Assembly: GCA_964569025.1 (NCBI GenBank)
Contig: CAZMSQ010000009.1
Coordinates: forward strand, 22,080-86,079
DNA from: CAZMSQ01 sp964569025
GTDB taxonomy: Bacteria > Bacteroidota > Bacteroidia > Chitinophagales > Saprospiraceae
Length of the DNA: 64,000 nt
Direction of reading: 5' to 3'
The notes under the pieces were generated by a model, which ran no database searches, had not been told where the DNA came from, and was given only the letters and a program-made list of their open reading frames with translations. Numbering within the stretch: position 1 is the stretch's first letter; each line of letters starts with the position of its first letter. The translations under genes and the position numbers were made by a program. Below are positions 19,801 through 27,699 of this stretch, in pieces.

Positions 19801-20252
19801 TGCTCATTCCGGACCATTATGTGTCCAATATTCAAGAAAGGCTTCATCTCTATCAGGAACTCGATGCCATTGAGGACGAACAAAGTATCACCAATTTTGC
19901 CACAAGGCTGGTGGATCGTTTTGGCCCCCTGCCAGCTGAGGTGGAAGAACTCTTTCAGGGACTGAGACTCAGATGGTCTTGCAAAACCCTGGGATTTGAG
20001 CGCTTGATATTCAAAAATCAAAAGCTTCGCTGCTTTTTTGTCATGAACCCCCAATCTCCGTATTACGAATCTGAATTGTTTCAGCAAATCCTCCAGTTTG
20101 GAGCTTCCGAAGGTCCTTTTATGGGTCTTTCCTTTAAAAAGACAAATGATGCCTTCCTAATGGCCAAAGATGGTATCTCTGGCCTCGATGAAGTTATCGC
20201 ATTATTGGGCAACATCCAAACTGCTGTTTTTCCTGAGATGACAAAAAGTTGA
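16860..20252 (+). CDS. mfd: Transcription-repair coupling factor
   Basis: Mfd displaces RNA polymerase stalled at DNA lesions and recruits UvrA. The 1130-residue protein shows the full order: UvrB-homology region with the damage-recognition-like module (about 1-330, FSIRGGIVDIFSYG), the CarD-like RNA polymerase interaction domain (about 440-520, GDFVTHIDHGVGRYSGLEKI), the RecG-like translocase (about 560-930: GDVGFGKTE Walker A, DEEQKFG motif II, TATPIPRTL motif III, GRVGRSNRQAFCYL motif VI) and the C-terminal TRCF domain (about 1000-1110). GTG at 16860 (MDILQQLL) is the best start; no in-frame ATG lies nearby. It is divergent from the DUF5686 gene. Confidence 0.96.
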   Translation: MDILQQLLTQYRAHEKIVQISQWLGDDKTRPRIRISGLTGSADAYVAAALFLERPGFTLYIGADKEEAAYFQNSLANLLPKKEVHFFPDSFKSPGNFERLESSNVLQRTEIINRISQSLAEGECIVTYPEALFERVVSPGELSGSRIEIRSGESLDVDTIIEVLIEYGFTRTDFVYEPGQFSIRGGIVDIFSYGNEWPYRIELFDDEVESIRIFDPVNQLSKQNISRVSIVPNINTRFKKDQKVSLLSILPEDTVVWVTDIQQLTDRLQRCFEQAEEFARTVLPTLEEQELKSIFDDLSFLRPGEVLSDVLDFGMIIPNNAKPDLEILHHLSWSTSPQPSFNKNFNLLIENLRENTGKGLTNYLFTDNPRQIERFDHIFEDLEANVSIQPILKAIHAGFIDHELGIACYTDHQIFQRFHKYKLKRGFTKDRALNLRLIRELQPGDFVTHIDHGVGRYSGLEKININGHIQESVRLIYKNNDILYVSINSLHKIAKFSAKEGTAPVLSKLGSDAWKRLKSKTKKKVKDLAAELIKLYAKRRATPGFAFPQDGYLQNELEASFLYEDTPDQLKTTQAVKEDMMASFPMDRLICGDVGFGKTEIAIRAAFKSVVAGKQVAVLVPTTILALQHYKTFRDRIGEFGATVDYINRFRTTREKKEIFAKLKEGKIDIVIGTHGLLSKDIGFKDLGLLVIDEEQKFGVAAKEKLRKLKVNVDTLTLTATPIPRTLQFSLMAARDLSVIRTPPPNRLPIHTETRIFNEELIKDSIYYEINRGGQVFFVHNRVKTLPDVAAMLRRLCPDVDIAMAHGKMEASDLETTLLDFIERRYDVLVSTNIIETGLDIPNANTIIINNAHQFGMSDLHQLRGRVGRSNRQAFCYLFSPPLSTLTSEARKRLKALEEFSELGSGINIAMRDLDIRGAGNLLGAEQSGFITDIGYETYQKILEEAILELKEGEFRDLFQEDLEKNRTFVREVQIETDTEMLIPDHYVSNIQERLHLYQELDAIEDEQSITNFATRLVDRFGPLPAEVEELFQGLRLRWSCKTLGFERLIFKNQKLRCFFVMNPQSPYYESELFQQILQFGASEGPFMGLSFKKTNDAFLMAKDGISGLDEVIALLGNIQTAVFPEMTKS

Positions 20253-20281
20253 GCACGAGAGAAAAATAAATTGTATATTTG
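20249..20281 (+). promoter_or_regulatory. Bacteroidota promoter of the RRM gene
   Basis: TTG at 20249-20251 and TATATTTG at 20274-20281, 22 bases apart, fit the -33/-7 pattern of Bacteroidota promoters. It starts right at the mfd stop codon and would give an ~85-90-base leader rich in T runs before the RRM start codon. Confidence 0.55.
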
Positions 20282-20378
20282 CCTCGAAAAGGAATTTTTG
20301 AGTCAGTATTGTTGTTTTTTTGTCAACCCGCCTGCCCGATTTTCCTGGTAAATTCTTTCTTTTTTTAATTTTTTTCTG

Positions 20379-20624
20379 ATGAACATTTTTGTTGCTAAAT
20401 TGAACTTCCGTACGGAAGAAGATGCACTTCGCAACCTTTTCGAAGGTTATGGTGCCGTTGATTCCGTCAAAATCATCACCGATCGCGACACTGGCCGCTC
20501 GAAAGGGTACGGCTTCGTGGAAATGCCGCACGATGATGAAGCTGAAAACGCCATTAACGACCTGAACGAAAGCGAATTCGATGGTCGTGAAATCGTTGTG
20601 AAGAAAGCGCGGCCAAGAGCCTGA
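20379..20624 (+). CDS. RRM RNA-binding protein (Rbp-like)
   Basis: Single RNA-recognition-motif protein of 81 residues, similar to the glycine-poor bacterial Rbp proteins of cyanobacteria and Bacteroidota, many of which are cold- or stress-induced RNA chaperones. RNP2 is IFVAKL (residues 3-8) and RNP1 is KGYGFVEM (about 43-50), with the aromatic residues used for base stacking present in RNP1. It ends shortly after the domain with a basic tail (VKKARPRA). It has its own promoter, a long U-rich leader and a strong terminator, so it forms a short monocistronic mRNA. Confidence 0.94.
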   Translation: MNIFVAKLNFRTEEDALRNLFEGYGAVDSVKIITDRDTGRSKGYGFVEMPHDDEAENAINDLNESEFDGREIVVKKARPRA

Positions 20625-20651
20625 TCTCTTTCTTCACCAGAAGATACAATT

Positions 20652-20684
20652 GCCCGAAGGCTCCAGCCTTCGGGCTTTTTTTTT
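20652..20684 (+). terminator. Strong rho-independent terminator of the RRM gene
   Basis: GCCCGAAGGC / GCCTTCGGGC ten-base-pair stem (11 with the flanking T-A pair) with a tiny loop and a run of nine T, 28 bases after the stop. Confidence 0.95.
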
Positions 20685-20766
20685 GAAATTTCCATTCTCC
20701 ATCATCCTTCTGTGACAATTGTCAATCAAAAACAGGTGCAACTTCCCTAAACTTGCACAAAATTTT

Positions 20767-22380
20767 ATGGCTATGCGCGGATTTCTGTTTCTTGTACTCG
20801 TGTTGAACGGATTATCAACCATCGGTCAGGGACTTGCCAATTACAATATCGTCCTTGTTGAAGATGACATCAATGGGCTGCCTGGACTGCAGTCGTTTGC
20901 TGTTGGAGAATACGACGGGGAATGGGTGTTTCTCGGCGGGCGAACAGAAGGATTGCATCGGAGACAGCCTTGGGCGAGTTTTCAGGAAGTTGGAAGTAAT
21001 AAGACTGCTTATGTGGTCAACCCTGAGTCCGGCAGTGTCTGGTCTGCGTCCCTTGCATCTCTCCCTGCCCCTCTCTTCGAGCAATTGCAATCTTCGAACA
21101 CCTTGTTCCATCAACTTGACACAACCCTCTACATTTTGGGGGGCTATGGCTTTTCCGCTTCCACAGGAGACCACATTACCTACCCCAATCTGACTGAAGT
21201 TTCAGTACCCGCATTGATTCAAGCGATTAAGGTTGGTGAGGTGACCGATGCTGCCTTTCGTCAATTGACCGACGAACGAATGAGGGTTACAGGTGGGTAT
21301 CTCGGCTATCTTGATGGTCGGTTTTACATCATTGGGGGACAAAATTTTGAGGGTCGGTACAATCCTATGGGCCCTACCCACGGCCCTGGGTTCATTCAGG
21401 AATATACCAACGAAATCAGATCCTTCACTGTCACGGAGTCGAGTGGTACATTGGCCATTGCTGATTACACATTTATTCGGGATACAGCCAATCTGCACAG
21501 GCGGGACCTCAATGTGGTCCCACAGATTTTCCCCAATGGTCAGCCAGGGTTTACTGCATTTTCAGGGGTTTTCCAATACAGCCAGGATATTCCGTGGCTG
21601 AATTCGGTTGATATTATTCCCGGAAGTTACTCCGTAAATAATGATTTCAGCCAGTTTCTGAACCAATATCACACGGCCCACATTGCCATGCACGATGTGG
21701 AAACTAATTCCATGCATACCGTTTTTTTCGGAGGAATCAGTAGATACACTCTCGATTCAGGGGGTAATCTCGTAGACGATCCCGATGTCCCCTTCGTCAA
21801 AACCATCAGTCTTGTCACCCGTGACGCTTCCGGAAAAATGACTGAAGTGCAAATCGGAGAAATGCCAGCCCTGCTTGGCTCCAGCGCCGAATTTCTGGTA
21901 CACCCGGATGCACCCCTCAAAATGCCAGAAGTCATCGATCTTGCATCAGTTTCTTCCGACAGCCTCTTGATTGGATATATTGCCGGTGGAATTGAAAGTT
22001 CCTTGCCAAATATTTTCTGGATAAACGATGGCACCCAGAGTGTGGCCAGCAGCCGGTTGTTCAAAGTCTATCTGGTTGAAGGAGAAGTCACTTCCACAAA
22101 CAGCGTGGGTGTGAATCCTGAAGGATATTTTGATGTTGCTGTTTTTCCAAACCCGGTGCAAGGCGATGTAAAAATCGAATTCAGTGTGAGACGCACGGAG
22201 TCCATCCATGTGGTTATCATTGACAATAAGGGGACGGTGGTCAGAGACGTGAAACATACCACGATGGGTCCGGGGCGTTACCAATTTGAAGCAAACTGCC
22301 AGGGGCTGCCATCCGGTATCTATCATGTCAGAATCAGTGGTGGCAATATGACAGCAACAAAACGCTTCGCTATCCAGTAA
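20767..22380 (+). CDS. Secreted kelch-like protein with T9SS type A sorting domain
   Basis: Protein of 537 residues exported through the inner membrane by a signal peptide (MAMRGFLFLVLVLNG...IGQ) and then expected to leave through the type IX secretion system. The body contains kelch-like beta-propeller blades (VFLGGRTEG, LYILGGYGFS, FYIIGGQNFEG). The last ~75 residues form a type A sorting domain: FPNPVQGDVKIEF, then VVIIDNKGTVVRDV, GLPSGIYHVRI and a basic end. The ATG at 20767 (or 20773) is chosen because it starts the signal peptide; the frame opens earlier at a TTG. Ligand unknown. The PorE-like gene at 7278 supports the presence of the secretion system. Confidence 0.88.
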   Translation: MAMRGFLFLVLVLNGLSTIGQGLANYNIVLVEDDINGLPGLQSFAVGEYDGEWVFLGGRTEGLHRRQPWASFQEVGSNKTAYVVNPESGSVWSASLASLPAPLFEQLQSSNTLFHQLDTTLYILGGYGFSASTGDHITYPNLTEVSVPALIQAIKVGEVTDAAFRQLTDERMRVTGGYLGYLDGRFYIIGGQNFEGRYNPMGPTHGPGFIQEYTNEIRSFTVTESSGTLAIADYTFIRDTANLHRRDLNVVPQIFPNGQPGFTAFSGVFQYSQDIPWLNSVDIIPGSYSVNNDFSQFLNQYHTAHIAMHDVETNSMHTVFFGGISRYTLDSGGNLVDDPDVPFVKTISLVTRDASGKMTEVQIGEMPALLGSSAEFLVHPDAPLKMPEVIDLASVSSDSLLIGYIAGGIESSLPNIFWINDGTQSVASSRLFKVYLVEGEVTSTNSVGVNPEGYFDVAVFPNPVQGDVKIEFSVRRTESIHVVIIDNKGTVVRDVKHTTMGPGRYQFEANCQGLPSGIYHVRISGGNMTATKRFAIQ

Positions 22381-22404
22381 AGGTCTTGTTGCTTAATTTT
22401 CCGG

Positions 22405-23142
22405 TCAGGGCACGTATCGGTATGTAATCAGGACTTCTGACCCATTGTCAAAAACCTGCCTCGAGTTTGTGACCCGCCCAAGTGAGTCAGTGCTGTGAAA
22501 CGCGGTGTATGAACCAGACTGTATCCGCCCAAGAGCAGAGATACCGACTTTGCGAGAGCAAATAAAGCGTGATTCCCAGGGTTTGTCTGCGACCTCATAC
22601 TCAGGATTTTCTGCGGGGAATTTTTTGACAGTTTCCGTTGAACGGACCTCACCTCCTTTCGTGTAAGTGATGATGACCGCACTACCCAACGTGTCGGTGT
22701 AGTGAAACACCTGAAAAGAGTCAACACGGCCACGGTCATCGTAATGGAGAATCCGCTTGACAGAAAAAACCTGACCCGGAGCATGATCGTAGGTCATCTG
22801 TCGGATCAGACCCAGTTTCCCTGTTGTTTCCTGGGGTTCAAAAATTTCACTTTTTACCACCTCCTTCCTGCTGTTTTCTGAATGCACCACCATGCGCAAG
22901 GTATCCCCTTCGGTAGATCTCAGAATGTGTGACACTTTTGCTTTGTCATGAATCAATTCTCGCGTTTGACTCACCGCCCCATCTTTATTCAAGTACTCGA
23001 CCAGTATCAATTGTCCAAGGTCATTGTACGTGTACCTCTCTGCGAGGCGGGAATCAACCAATTTTTCAGATAACTGATACAGCTGACCATCTTGTACAGA
23101 AGATGCAGCCATCGAAAGTAAAAGCAAGATCGTTAAATGCAT
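22405..23142 (-). CDS. Secreted YD-repeat-like protein of unknown function
   Basis: A 245-residue protein with a short signal peptide (MHLTILLLLSMAASS). The rest is made of repeated strand pairs with motifs such as YTYNDLGQLILVEYLNKDG, LHYDDRGRVDSFQVF and TDSLGRVTNSRQVFDNG. These resemble the YD/RHS wrapped-strand repeat but lack toxin or core domains. It is monocistronic, has a likely promoter just upstream and is convergent with the T9SS cargo gene. It could be a small envelope or secreted beta-structure protein; nothing more can be said. Confidence 0.7.
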   Translation of the reverse strand: MHLTILLLLSMAASSVQDGQLYQLSEKLVDSRLAERYTYNDLGQLILVEYLNKDGAVSQTRELIHDKAKVSHILRSTEGDTLRMVVHSENSRKEVVKSEIFEPQETTGKLGLIRQMTYDHAPGQVFSVKRILHYDDRGRVDSFQVFHYTDTLGSAVIITYTKGGEVRSTETVKKFPAENPEYEVADKPWESRFICSRKVGISALGRIQSGSYTAFHSTDSLGRVTNSRQVFDNGSEVLITYRYVP

Positions 23143-23184
23143 ATCATTTCAATAAAATGGAAAAGTGTTTTATATTTTTCCGGA

Positions 23185-23192
23185 CAAACTTA
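23185..23192 (-). promoter_or_regulatory. Bacteroidota-type -7 box for the YD-like gene
   Basis: Reads TAAGTTTG on the minus strand, fitting TAnnTTTG, 43 bases upstream of the ATG at 23142. No good -33 element is visible at 19-21 bases. Confidence 0.4.
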
Positions 23193-23315
23193 ACGAGAAT
23201 AAAACCAAATCTCATTAACACAATCGGTTCAACTTCTGTCTCTTAGAAAAGATAAAGACTACACAGGATCGGCAAGATCCTCAGGTAATAGATTCGGGAG
23301 TTAGGTCGTACCCTC

Positions 23316-23323
23316 TATATTTG
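23316..23323 (+). promoter_or_regulatory. Bacteroidota-type -7 box (TATATTTG) for the SRPBCC gene
   Basis: TATATTTG fits TAnnTTTG and lies 60 bases before the preferred GTG start at 23383. If it is used, an upstream TTG (23347) would still be within the transcript, so the box does not by itself fix the start. Confidence 0.45.
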
Positions 23324-23382
23324 TCAACTTCCATCTGAATTCATGGTTGTTGTTGGTCCTTGTCTCATCAGAAACAACAATT

Positions 23383-23841
23383 GTGAAGATTTATCAGAAA
23401 AAATGGGAATCTGCCGTGCCTGCTCCTCTTGATCAGGTCTGGGATTTTTTTTCCAGGCCTGACAACCTCGCCCGGATTACACCTGAAAAAATGGGGTTTG
23501 AAATGCTGACTGACCTCGATGGGCGTCAGATGTACCCCGGGATGTTTGTCACACATCGGGTGCGTCCTATTGCTGGGATTCCTTTGTTGTGGACCAGCGA
23601 AATCACCCACATCCGTGAGGGTCAGTACTTCATTGATGAGCAGCGATCAGGGCCATATGCACTCTGGCACCATGAGCACCATTTTGAAGCAGACGGAACA
23701 CAGGCTACCATTATGAAGGACATCCTGCATTACGCGATGCCATTTGGAGTGGTGGGACGAATCGCACACATTCTTTTTGTAGAGCGGATGATTGCCCAGA
23801 TATTTTCGCACCGTGAGACAGTCATCCACGATTTGTTCTGA
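23383..23841 (+). CDS. SRPBCC (START-like) family protein
   Basis: A 152-residue protein of the SRPBCC/polyketide-cyclase-like ligand-binding superfamily, a helix-grip fold with a deep hydrophobic cavity. The N-terminus VKIYQKKWESAVPAPLDQVWDFFSRPDNLARITPEKMGFEML is typical of the bacterial cell-division-inhibitor-like SRPBCC group. A GTG at 23383 gives the conserved start; a TTG at 23347 would add 12 residues without similarity. The final strand and helix (MKDILHYAMPFGVVGRIAHILFVERMIAQIF) are present, so the protein is complete. Ligand unknown. It ends 2 bases from the convergent S46 gene. Confidence 0.85.
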   Translation: MKIYQKKWESAVPAPLDQVWDFFSRPDNLARITPEKMGFEMLTDLDGRQMYPGMFVTHRVRPIAGIPLLWTSEITHIREGQYFIDEQRSGPYALWHHEHHFEADGTQATIMKDILHYAMPFGVVGRIAHILFVERMIAQIFSHRETVIHDLF

Positions 23842-23843
23842 TC

Positions 23844-26126
23844 CTATTTTTGTCGCTTTTGGATATTGATGGTTTCGCTTCCGCCCTTTGATGGGACGGC
23901 ATGCCGGGGATCCTCCTGGTCAGGGTAGCTATCCTTGCGCCAGTCGGGAACATAGCCGGGCAGTTTCGGTCGAACCAGCGTCATCTCTTCAACAAGGTGT
24001 GTGGCACCGGCAAATTTGTCAATGATGAAGAGAATATAGCGGGCATCTACCATGATGTTCCGGCAATATTGTTTGTCGTAGTTAATGTCACTCATGGTCC
24101 CCTCCCAGACTCTGTCAAAATTCAGCCCAATCAGATTTCCGTAGGCATCTATGGCCGGACTTCCGGAGTTGCCTCCAGTTGTATGGTTTGACCCGATAAA
24201 GCAGACCGGCATCCGGCCATCTGGGGTTGCGTAGGGGCCATAATCTTTGTCGGCATACAATTGGCGGAGTTTTTCGGGCACATCAAATTCATAATCACCG
24301 GGCTTGTATTTGTCCATTAAGCCTGATAACCAGGTCTGATTGTCGTATGAGGTGCCATCGTAAGAGGTGTATCCTAGCACCTGCCCGTAGGTCACTCGCA
24401 AGGTGCTGTTTGCATCCGGATAGTAATTGCCCGGAAGCATCAGGATTCTCGCTTTCATATATTTTCGCTGGAGTTCTTCAATTTCTGCATTCAGCAGATT
24501 GTAAGGCGCTGCAACATCCCGGTCGAAAGCGGTCTTTAGCTGATCTGCAAATTGAACGAGTGGATCGCTTTCAATTACATTGATTGCATCTTCTGCCGGC
24601 ATTTCAAACAGACGCGCTACGCTTTCTGAATTTGCTGCCAAAGAGTTGTCGTACAACCATGAGGCCATTACACTGTAATCATTGGTACCGAGCGAATCCA
24701 TCAGAGACTGAACAGTCTGAGAGAGCGCTTGATCTTCAATACCTTGCACAAACATCTCTGTCAAAGCAGCGCATACTTTCCTATCAATTTGGGGTTGGAA
24801 ATCCTTGTAGAAATCACTGAGAAAAGCCTGTAAGCGCATTTTGAAGCCATCGTAGCCGGCTTGGCCACTGTCCTTGTAGAGACCAGGCAGTCGGTTGATG
24901 AGTCCGGCGACGCGGAGCAATTCGATATTCCTGTTAAAAACTTCATTGTAATATTCGCGGGTCAGTGCCAGCTGCTGGATTTCTGTGTAGAGACGCTCAA
25001 ATTCAGAAAGCAGCGTGCTGTATGCTGCCCGATACTGGTCGGACGATTCAACTGACTTCTGAAATGAAGCCTCCTCATCGAGTTTTCTTCCTATTGCACC
25101 GACTGTGGTCAGGCCCTGACTTTCTCCAATCCATTTTTTCCAGTAATTGGCAATGCGGGCAAATTTTGAAGCATACTGAATGCGGATTCCTTCGTCTGCC
25201 CGCATGAACGAATCGACGATGCTCAGCGCTTTTTCGCGAATGGCGATTCGTGCAGGATTCAGTACTTCAACAATTTGCTCTACAGCCACGGCGGGGAGGT
25301 ACTCATCGGTCCGACCCGGAAAGCCGAATACCAGCGTAAAATCTTTCTCCTCGACCCCATCCACTGAAACGGGCAGGTAATGGGCCGGCCGATAGGGCAC
25401 ATTGGAGGGCGAAAAAGCAGCTGGCATATTTGAGGAGTCAGCATAAATCCGGAAGAGTGCAAAATCGCCTGTATGACGCGGCCAGACCCAGTTGTCGGTA
25501 TCTGCTCCGAATTTACCGATGCTTGAGGGCGGGGCTCCAACAAGTCTGACATCCTCATACGTCAGGGTAGTTATCAAAAAGTACATATTCCCCTTATAAT
25601 AGGGTTTGACCATGACTTCTTCTGCTGGACCTGGAGTGGCTGCAGCCAATACAGCATTGATATTCTGGTCGATAACTGATTGCCGCTCAGTTGGCGTCAT
25701 TTCATCACTGACACCCGCAAGCACTTCATCTGTTACATTCTCAATTTGTCTTATCAATGTGGCCGTCAATCCCGGATTCGGCAACTCCTCTGATCCGGAC
25801 ATGGCCCAAAATCCCTTTTCGAGGTAATTATTTTCGAGCGATGAATGAGTCTGAATCTGGCCATATCCGCAATGATGATTAGTGAGAAGGAGGCCTTCCG
25901 GAGAAATGATTTCAGCCGTACAAAACCCACCAAAACTGACGATGGCATCTTTCAGACTGCTTTCATTCACAGCATAGACTTGCTCGGCAGACATTTCCAT
26001 CCCGAGGCTTTTCATTTGCGGCTCGTTGATGGACTTGAGCAGAGAGGGAATCCACATTCCCTGACCGAACAAAGGCGTTGAGAGAATGCAGAATGAAAAT
26101 GAAAAGAGAATGAATAGGTATTTCAT
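23844..26126 (-). CDS. S46 family dipeptidyl peptidase, DPP11-like (Arg type)
   Basis: Secreted or periplasmic S46 serine dipeptidyl peptidase of 760 residues. The signal peptide MKYLFILFSFSFC...LFGQ sets the start at 26126; the frame opens 34 codons earlier, but that part runs into the promoter region. The triad is His in LLTNHHC, Asp in GADTDNWVWPRHTGDF and Ser in GGNSGSP (about residue 654). The residue 18 positions after the Ser is Arg (NFDRVWEG, about 672), equivalent to Arg673 of Porphyromonas DPP11, which recognises Asp or Glu at P1. Acidic-P1 specificity is therefore predicted, complementing the Gly-type paralogue at 121-2193. It is divergent from the ATP-grasp-like gene across 104 bases. 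Confidence 0.94.
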   Translation of the reverse strand: MKYLFILFSFSFCILSTPLFGQGMWIPSLLKSINEPQMKSLGMEMSAEQVYAVNESSLKDAIVSFGGFCTAEIISPEGLLLTNHHCGYGQIQTHSSLENNYLEKGFWAMSGSEELPNPGLTATLIRQIENVTDEVLAGVSDEMTPTERQSVIDQNINAVLAAATPGPAEEVMVKPYYKGNMYFLITTLTYEDVRLVGAPPSSIGKFGADTDNWVWPRHTGDFALFRIYADSSNMPAAFSPSNVPYRPAHYLPVSVDGVEEKDFTLVFGFPGRTDEYLPAVAVEQIVEVLNPARIAIREKALSIVDSFMRADEGIRIQYASKFARIANYWKKWIGESQGLTTVGAIGRKLDEEASFQKSVESSDQYRAAYSTLLSEFERLYTEIQQLALTREYYNEVFNRNIELLRVAGLINRLPGLYKDSGQAGYDGFKMRLQAFLSDFYKDFQPQIDRKVCAALTEMFVQGIEDQALSQTVQSLMDSLGTNDYSVMASWLYDNSLAANSESVARLFEMPAEDAINVIESDPLVQFADQLKTAFDRDVAAPYNLLNAEIEELQRKYMKARILMLPGNYYPDANSTLRVTYGQVLGYTSYDGTSYDNQTWLSGLMDKYKPGDYEFDVPEKLRQLYADKDYGPYATPDGRMPVCFIGSNHTTGGNSGSPAIDAYGNLIGLNFDRVWEGTMSDINYDKQYCRNIMVDARYILFIIDKFAGATHLVEEMTLVRPKLPGYVPDWRKDSYPDQEDPRHAVPSKGGSETINIQKRQK

Positions 26127-26230
26127 ACAAGCATCAATTTTGGTTTCCGAAAAAATAACGTGAATGGGCGTATTTGCATTGCGACTTATCCAAATTGAGA
26201 CGTAATTTGCAGACTTAACATACGCCATTC

Positions 26231-27688
26231 ATGACACAGGTATACAAGACACCGCCGTTTGCAAAAATTATTCGAAGCGGAGAATTCGAGGCTCATCACC
26301 ATTACTACGAAAAGGCGCTGAATGCCACAATCAATCCAATGGTGAGCTTTTTTTTGAACCTTGGACAGGAGCGAATTCTTCAAAGATACTGTCATCTTCA
26401 CCCAAAGGTACAGCAAAATAATCTTCGGGAATTACTGAACTACCAACCTCAATTCTTCTTTTGGGCTGGTGCCGACTTATTAAACGTCACCTCAGCCGGA
26501 GGAAGGAGGCAAATGGTTGTGATTGAAAATAACAGCTGTCCGTCTGGTCAGAAATCGATGCCCTTGCTCAATGACCATGCCGAGCAGGGTGGATATCAGA
26601 TGCTGATGTCGCAATCATTTCGCCATTTTTTGAAGCGTAAGCCACCCAAAACCAAGGGGGCGCTTGCAGTCATCTATGATAAAAATCCGATGGAGGCTTC
26701 GGGCTATGCCTCAGCAATGGCAGATTTATTCAATGAACCGGTCTACTATGTGCGGTTTGACCAGGACGAATCCGACCCTCCGGTTCGATTTCAGGAAGGT
26801 GTGATGATGGTTCGGGATGAGGCTGGCGACTGGAAGCCAGTGCGAGCAGCTTTCAGATACCTGACGCAAAGGCCGTGGAATAGGCTCCCAATTCATGGGA
26901 AAACGCGGATTTTCAATCCTGTGTTGGCCTGTCTTGCCGGAGGGAGGAATAAGATGGTAGCGGCAAAGGCATATGATATTTTCAACGGAGAGTTGGCTTA
27001 TTCCGGCCTTCACATTCTCACTCCTGAAACAATCTGGGATGTCAGCAAAAACGAAATCCCCATATGGGTCAACCGTCTCGGCGGGCAGGCGGTCATCAAA
27101 ATCCCGTACAGCAATGCCGGACAGGGAGTCTTCACAATCGTGAATCAGGAGGAGCTCGACCGATTTATGAGTCAGGATTTTGCATACGACCGATTCATCG
27201 TCCAAAGCCTGATTGGGAATTACAACTGGAGCAGCACCGGCACGCGGAGCGGTAAATTATACCATGTGGGGACGGTACCCAGCACCAAAGGCCATACTTA
27301 TGTGGCAGACTTACGGGTCATGGTGGCCGCAACCACTGAAGGAATCAAACCGATTTGCCTCTATGCCAGACGAGCAGCACTTCCATTGGCAGATCAGCTT
27401 GACGCAGGCAGTGACTCCTGGGACATTCTCGGCACCAACCTCTCCATAAAAACTCCTACGGGCTGGGACTCAGATACCAACCGCCTGCTACTTATGGACC
27501 GGAGGGATTTTTCCAAACTTGGTCTCGGGCTTGACGACCTGGTTGAGGCGTATATTCAGACTGTCTTATCAATGATTGCCATCGATAAAATGGCTATCAA
27601 CTTGCTGAATTCCAAAGGGCGGTTTCGCATGCAGCTTTTCCGGTCTTTCAATGATGACCAAAGTCTGATCAGTGAAATAATGGGATAA
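26231..27688 (+). CDS. ATP-grasp-like ligase
   Basis: An uncharacterised 485-residue cytoplasmic protein. The middle carries features of an ATP-grasp fold: AVIKIPYSNAGQGVFTI (about 287-303) matches the beta-strand/glycine-rich loop, DRFIVQSLIG (about 316-325) the adenine-binding linker, and ADLRVMVA (about 359-366) the D-x-R strand near the metal site. An N-terminal conserved block VIENNSCPSGQKSMPLL is family-specific. ATP-grasp enzymes join a carboxylate to an amine or thiol through an acyl-phosphate. The next gene, 11 bases downstream, is an aspartoacylase/succinylglutamate-desuccinylase-like hydrolase, so a ligase-hydrolase pair is likely. Substrate unknown; the ATP-grasp call rests on motifs only. 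Confidence 0.65.
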   Translation: MTQVYKTPPFAKIIRSGEFEAHHHYYEKALNATINPMVSFFLNLGQERILQRYCHLHPKVQQNNLRELLNYQPQFFFWAGADLLNVTSAGGRRQMVVIENNSCPSGQKSMPLLNDHAEQGGYQMLMSQSFRHFLKRKPPKTKGALAVIYDKNPMEASGYASAMADLFNEPVYYVRFDQDESDPPVRFQEGVMMVRDEAGDWKPVRAAFRYLTQRPWNRLPIHGKTRIFNPVLACLAGGRNKMVAAKAYDIFNGELAYSGLHILTPETIWDVSKNEIPIWVNRLGGQAVIKIPYSNAGQGVFTIVNQEELDRFMSQDFAYDRFIVQSLIGNYNWSSTGTRSGKLYHVGTVPSTKGHTYVADLRVMVAATTEGIKPICLYARRAALPLADQLDAGSDSWDILGTNLSIKTPTGWDSDTNRLLLMDRRDFSKLGLGLDDLVEAYIQTVLSMIAIDKMAINLLNSKGRFRMQLFRSFNDDQSLISEIMG

Positions 27689-27699
27689 ACGAGGCCGAC

